Assembly: GCA_023246555.1 (NCBI GenBank)
Contig: JAHFIC010000003.1
Span: 20,669-43,073 of the forward strand
Length of the DNA: 22,405 nt
Direction: 5' to 3'
Source of the DNA: Candidatus Magasanikiibacteriota bacterium
Lineage (GTDB): Bacteria; Patescibacteriota; Patescibacteriia; Magasanikbacterales; UBA922
Part shown: positions 20,535 through 22,405 of the stretch, piece after piece
Numbering within the stretch: the stretch's first letter is position 1
Layout of the letters: every line of letters begins with the position of its first letter
Position numbers and translations under genes: made by a program
The notes under the pieces: model-generated
Told to the model about the DNA's origin: nothing
The model's input: the letters and a program-made list of their open reading frames with translations, nothing else
Databases searched by the model: none

Positions 20535-22405
20535 ATGATTGACCTTGCCGCAGGCCCCATTATTATTCTCTGGATCCTCATCGGCATCATGTTTTTTCTT
20601 CTTATTTTAGGATTTCTTTTTCTTCTTCGTTCCATTGTTCACCGCTCTCATAGACGGACAAAGGCATTTCGAAGAATGATCCTGCAAATTCTTGTTCCCA
20701 AGGAGCGAAAAACCGAAGGGCAGCAGAATCAGCAGGAGCAGGAACGCATTGAGCAGATCCGAGAAGAAATCGCGATTACAGAAACTTTTTTTTCTACGAT
20801 TGCTGGTCTTAGGCCAGAACGAGGATTCAGGCGCTGGCTTTTCGGACGAAGCGACTATTTCACGTTTGAAATCGTTTCCTACAACAACCTCATCTATTTT
20901 TACGTGGATGCGCCGCTGAAGATGCGCCAGATGATCGAAGAACAAATCCATGCCCAATACCCGAGCGCGCAAATCGATGAAATCACCGACTACAACATCT
21001 TCCACGAACACAGCGCCATTGTGGGCGCGTACCTCGACGCAACCAACCCACATGTCTTTCCGTTTAAGACGTATAAAACCATCTCCTCTGACCCGCTCTC
21101 CGGCATTCTAAACGTGTTATCAAAAGCGCACGACCACCATGGCGCCGCCGCGGTGCAGTACGTTGTTCGTTCTGCGAAAAAAAAATGGCGCCGCCGTGGC
21201 GTCTATATCGTCCGCGCAGTGAAAAAAGGAGAAAAATTCGAGCATATCGCCCACCGGACCGCTTTCGGAAAATTTATTCGCGAATTCGGCAAAATGTTTT
21301 TTGACCGCCAGAAAAAAGATAAAGACAGGGGCGAGGTGTACACGCCATCCCAAATGGAAGAAGAGATGCTCAAAGGTATCGAAGAAAAGATGTCCAAGGG
21401 AGGATTAGACGTCACGGTTCGACTGCTTTCTGTGGCAGACGCCAAGGACGTCGCACGACAGCACCTCGACCATCTCATCAACGCGTTTGGACAATATAAT
21501 CTCTATCGTTACGGAAACAGCTTCCATACCATTGTCCCAAGAAATCAAACACGCCTCATTCAAGACTTTATTTACCGCTCATTTCACGATCGGCGATCAT
21601 TTGTGGCAAATACGGAAGAAATGGCGTCGTTTTGGCATCTACCGCTGCACTCGACTGAGGCCCCCTATATCAAATGGCTCGGAGCGCGAAAAGCGCCACC
21701 ACCGACAAATATTCCTCCCGAGGGGATCCTCTTGGGCCATGTGCTCTATCGAGGGATAGATCTTCCGATCCGCATGAAAGAAGAAGATCGTCGCCGCCAC
21801 CTCTACGTCATCGGTAAATCCGGTACCGGAAAGTCGGTATTCCTCCAAAATCTCGCCATTCAGGATATTCATGCCGGCCATGGCGTTTGCGTGATCGATC
21901 CGCACGGAGATCTTGTGGAACACATTTTAGGACATATCCCGAAAGAGCGGGCGGAAGACGTCATTGTCTTCAACCCCTCCGATCTTGAACGCCCCATTGG
22001 TCTCAACATGCTTGAAGCGAAAACGGCAGATCAGCGTGATTTCGCTGTACAGGAAATGATCGCAATTTTTTACAAACTCTTTCCGCCGGAGATGATTGGC
22101 CCCATGTTTGAGCACAGCATGAGGAACGTGATGCTCACCCTTATGGCTGATATCGAGGATCCGGGCACTATTATCGATATCCCACGCATGTTTACTGATG
22201 AAGACTACGTGAAAGAGTATCTAAAAAAACTTCAGGACCCAGTCGTGCGTGCATTTTGGGAAAAAGAACAAGCAAAAACCTCCGATTTCCATAAATCGGA
22301 AATGCTCGGATACTTGATTTCCAAAGTCGGACGTTTTGCGGAAAACGACATGATGAGAAACATCATGGGGCAACAAAAATCCGGTTTTAATTTCCGCGAA
22401 GCCAT
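20535..22405 (+). CDS. membrane-anchored TraD/VirD4-like ATPase, C-terminus outside window
   Basis: 623 codons are visible with no stop. Residues 8-33 are one strong membrane helix (IIILWILIGIMFFLLILGFL). About 35-400 form an unusual soluble region with no domain I can name (FEIVSYNNLIYFYVDAPLKM, GGLDVTVRLLSVADAKDVAR). The P-loop domain starts near 405 with GILLGHVLYRG, Walker A GKSGTGKS at 427-434, then GVCVIDPHGDLVEHIL and DVIVFNPSD, typical of the VirD4/TraD and HerA/DUF87 group of DNA-pumping ATPases. The later EKEQAKTSDFHKSEMLGYLISKVGRF segment also fits that group. It may couple DNA or protein to a secretion channel or move DNA; no relaxase or other type IV secretion gene is visible. 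ATG 20535 follows the preceding gene by 9 nt. Confidence 0.85.
   Translation, partial: MIDLAAGPIIILWILIGIMFFLLILGFLFLLRSIVHRSHRRTKAFRRMILQILVPKERKTEGQQNQQEQERIEQIREEIAITETFFSTIAGLRPERGFRRWLFGRSDYFTFEIVSYNNLIYFYVDAPLKMRQMIEEQIHAQYPSAQIDEITDYNIFHEHSAIVGAYLDATNPHVFPFKTYKTISSDPLSGILNVLSKAHDHHGAAAVQYVVRSAKKKWRRRGVYIVRAVKKGEKFEHIAHRTAFGKFIREFGKMFFDRQKKDKDRGEVYTPSQMEEEMLKGIEEKMSKGGLDVTVRLLSVADAKDVARQHLDHLINAFGQYNLYRYGNSFHTIVPRNQTRLIQDFIYRSFHDRRSFVANTEEMASFWHLPLHSTEAPYIKWLGARKAPPPTNIPPEGILLGHVLYRGIDLPIRMKEEDRRRHLYVIGKSGTGKSVFLQNLAIQDIHAGHGVCVIDPHGDLVEHILGHIPKERAEDVIVFNPSDLERPIGLNMLEAKTADQRDFAVQEMIAIFYKLFPPEMIGPMFEHSMRNVMLTLMADIEDPGTIIDIPRMFTDEDYVKEYLKKLQDPVVRAFWEKEQAKTSDFHKSEMLGYLISKVGRFAENDMMRNIMGQQKSGFNFREA

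Overview
The window reads like a genome fragment of a Patescibacteria (Candidate Phyla Radiation) bacterium, probably Parcubacteria-like. The argument is inference from gene content: compact divergent housekeeping genes, a minimal type IV pilus set, a short ABC-F protein, several lineage-type unknown proteins, a membrane-anchored TraD/VirD4-like ATPase, and a tRNA without encoded CCA. TGA is used as a stop and Trp is TGG, so the code is standard. No rRNA, CRISPR array, transposase or phage block was seen. No gene-less stretch exceeds about 300 bases.

Layout. (1) Bases 1-4396, minus strand: a tightly packed probable operon running LysE-type exporter, HExxxH protein, two small membrane proteins, 3-methyladenine DNA glycosylase, a 102-aa unknown, adenosine kinase, and S-adenosylhomocysteine hydrolase (cut by the window edge). 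The last two overlap by 4 bp and form a logical pair, since AhcY releases adenosine and the kinase consumes it. (2) 4421-5167: a self-contained unit for a 220-aa unknown with a near-consensus promoter, strong Shine-Dalgarno, TTG start and intrinsic terminator. (3) 5204-8947, minus: a 557-aa unknown, a cyclophilin lipoprotein and an ABC-F ATPase. (4) 8991-9557: a mosaic around tRNA-Ser(GGA). A small GIY-YIG nuclease gene runs into the tRNA, and copies of the tRNA 5' and 3' ends lie outside, with palindromic repeats at or near the junctions. (5) 9533-13398, minus: gatC-gatA-tandem LOG protein-lgt. (6) 13399-13688: divergent overlapping promoters and a candidate structured RNA on the plus strand with a tRNA-like 3' domain. 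(7) 13689-18560, minus: pilM, a single-domain response regulator, a type IV pilin, prepilin peptidase and ligA. (8) 18592-22405, plus: cysS, a 172-aa unknown and a TraD/VirD4-like ATPase that runs off the end.

The most unusual parts are the tRNA-Ser/GIY-YIG mosaic, where one 25-bp sequence is tRNA and also encodes the C-termini of two proteins in two frames, and the candidate RNA at about 13456-13651. Weaker points of interest are the pilM/cysS promoters that share one -10 palindrome, a two-domain LOG protein with a changed second active site, and 7-bp tandem repeats inside ligA and across the gatC/gatA junction. All assignments come from reading the sequence; no database search was run.
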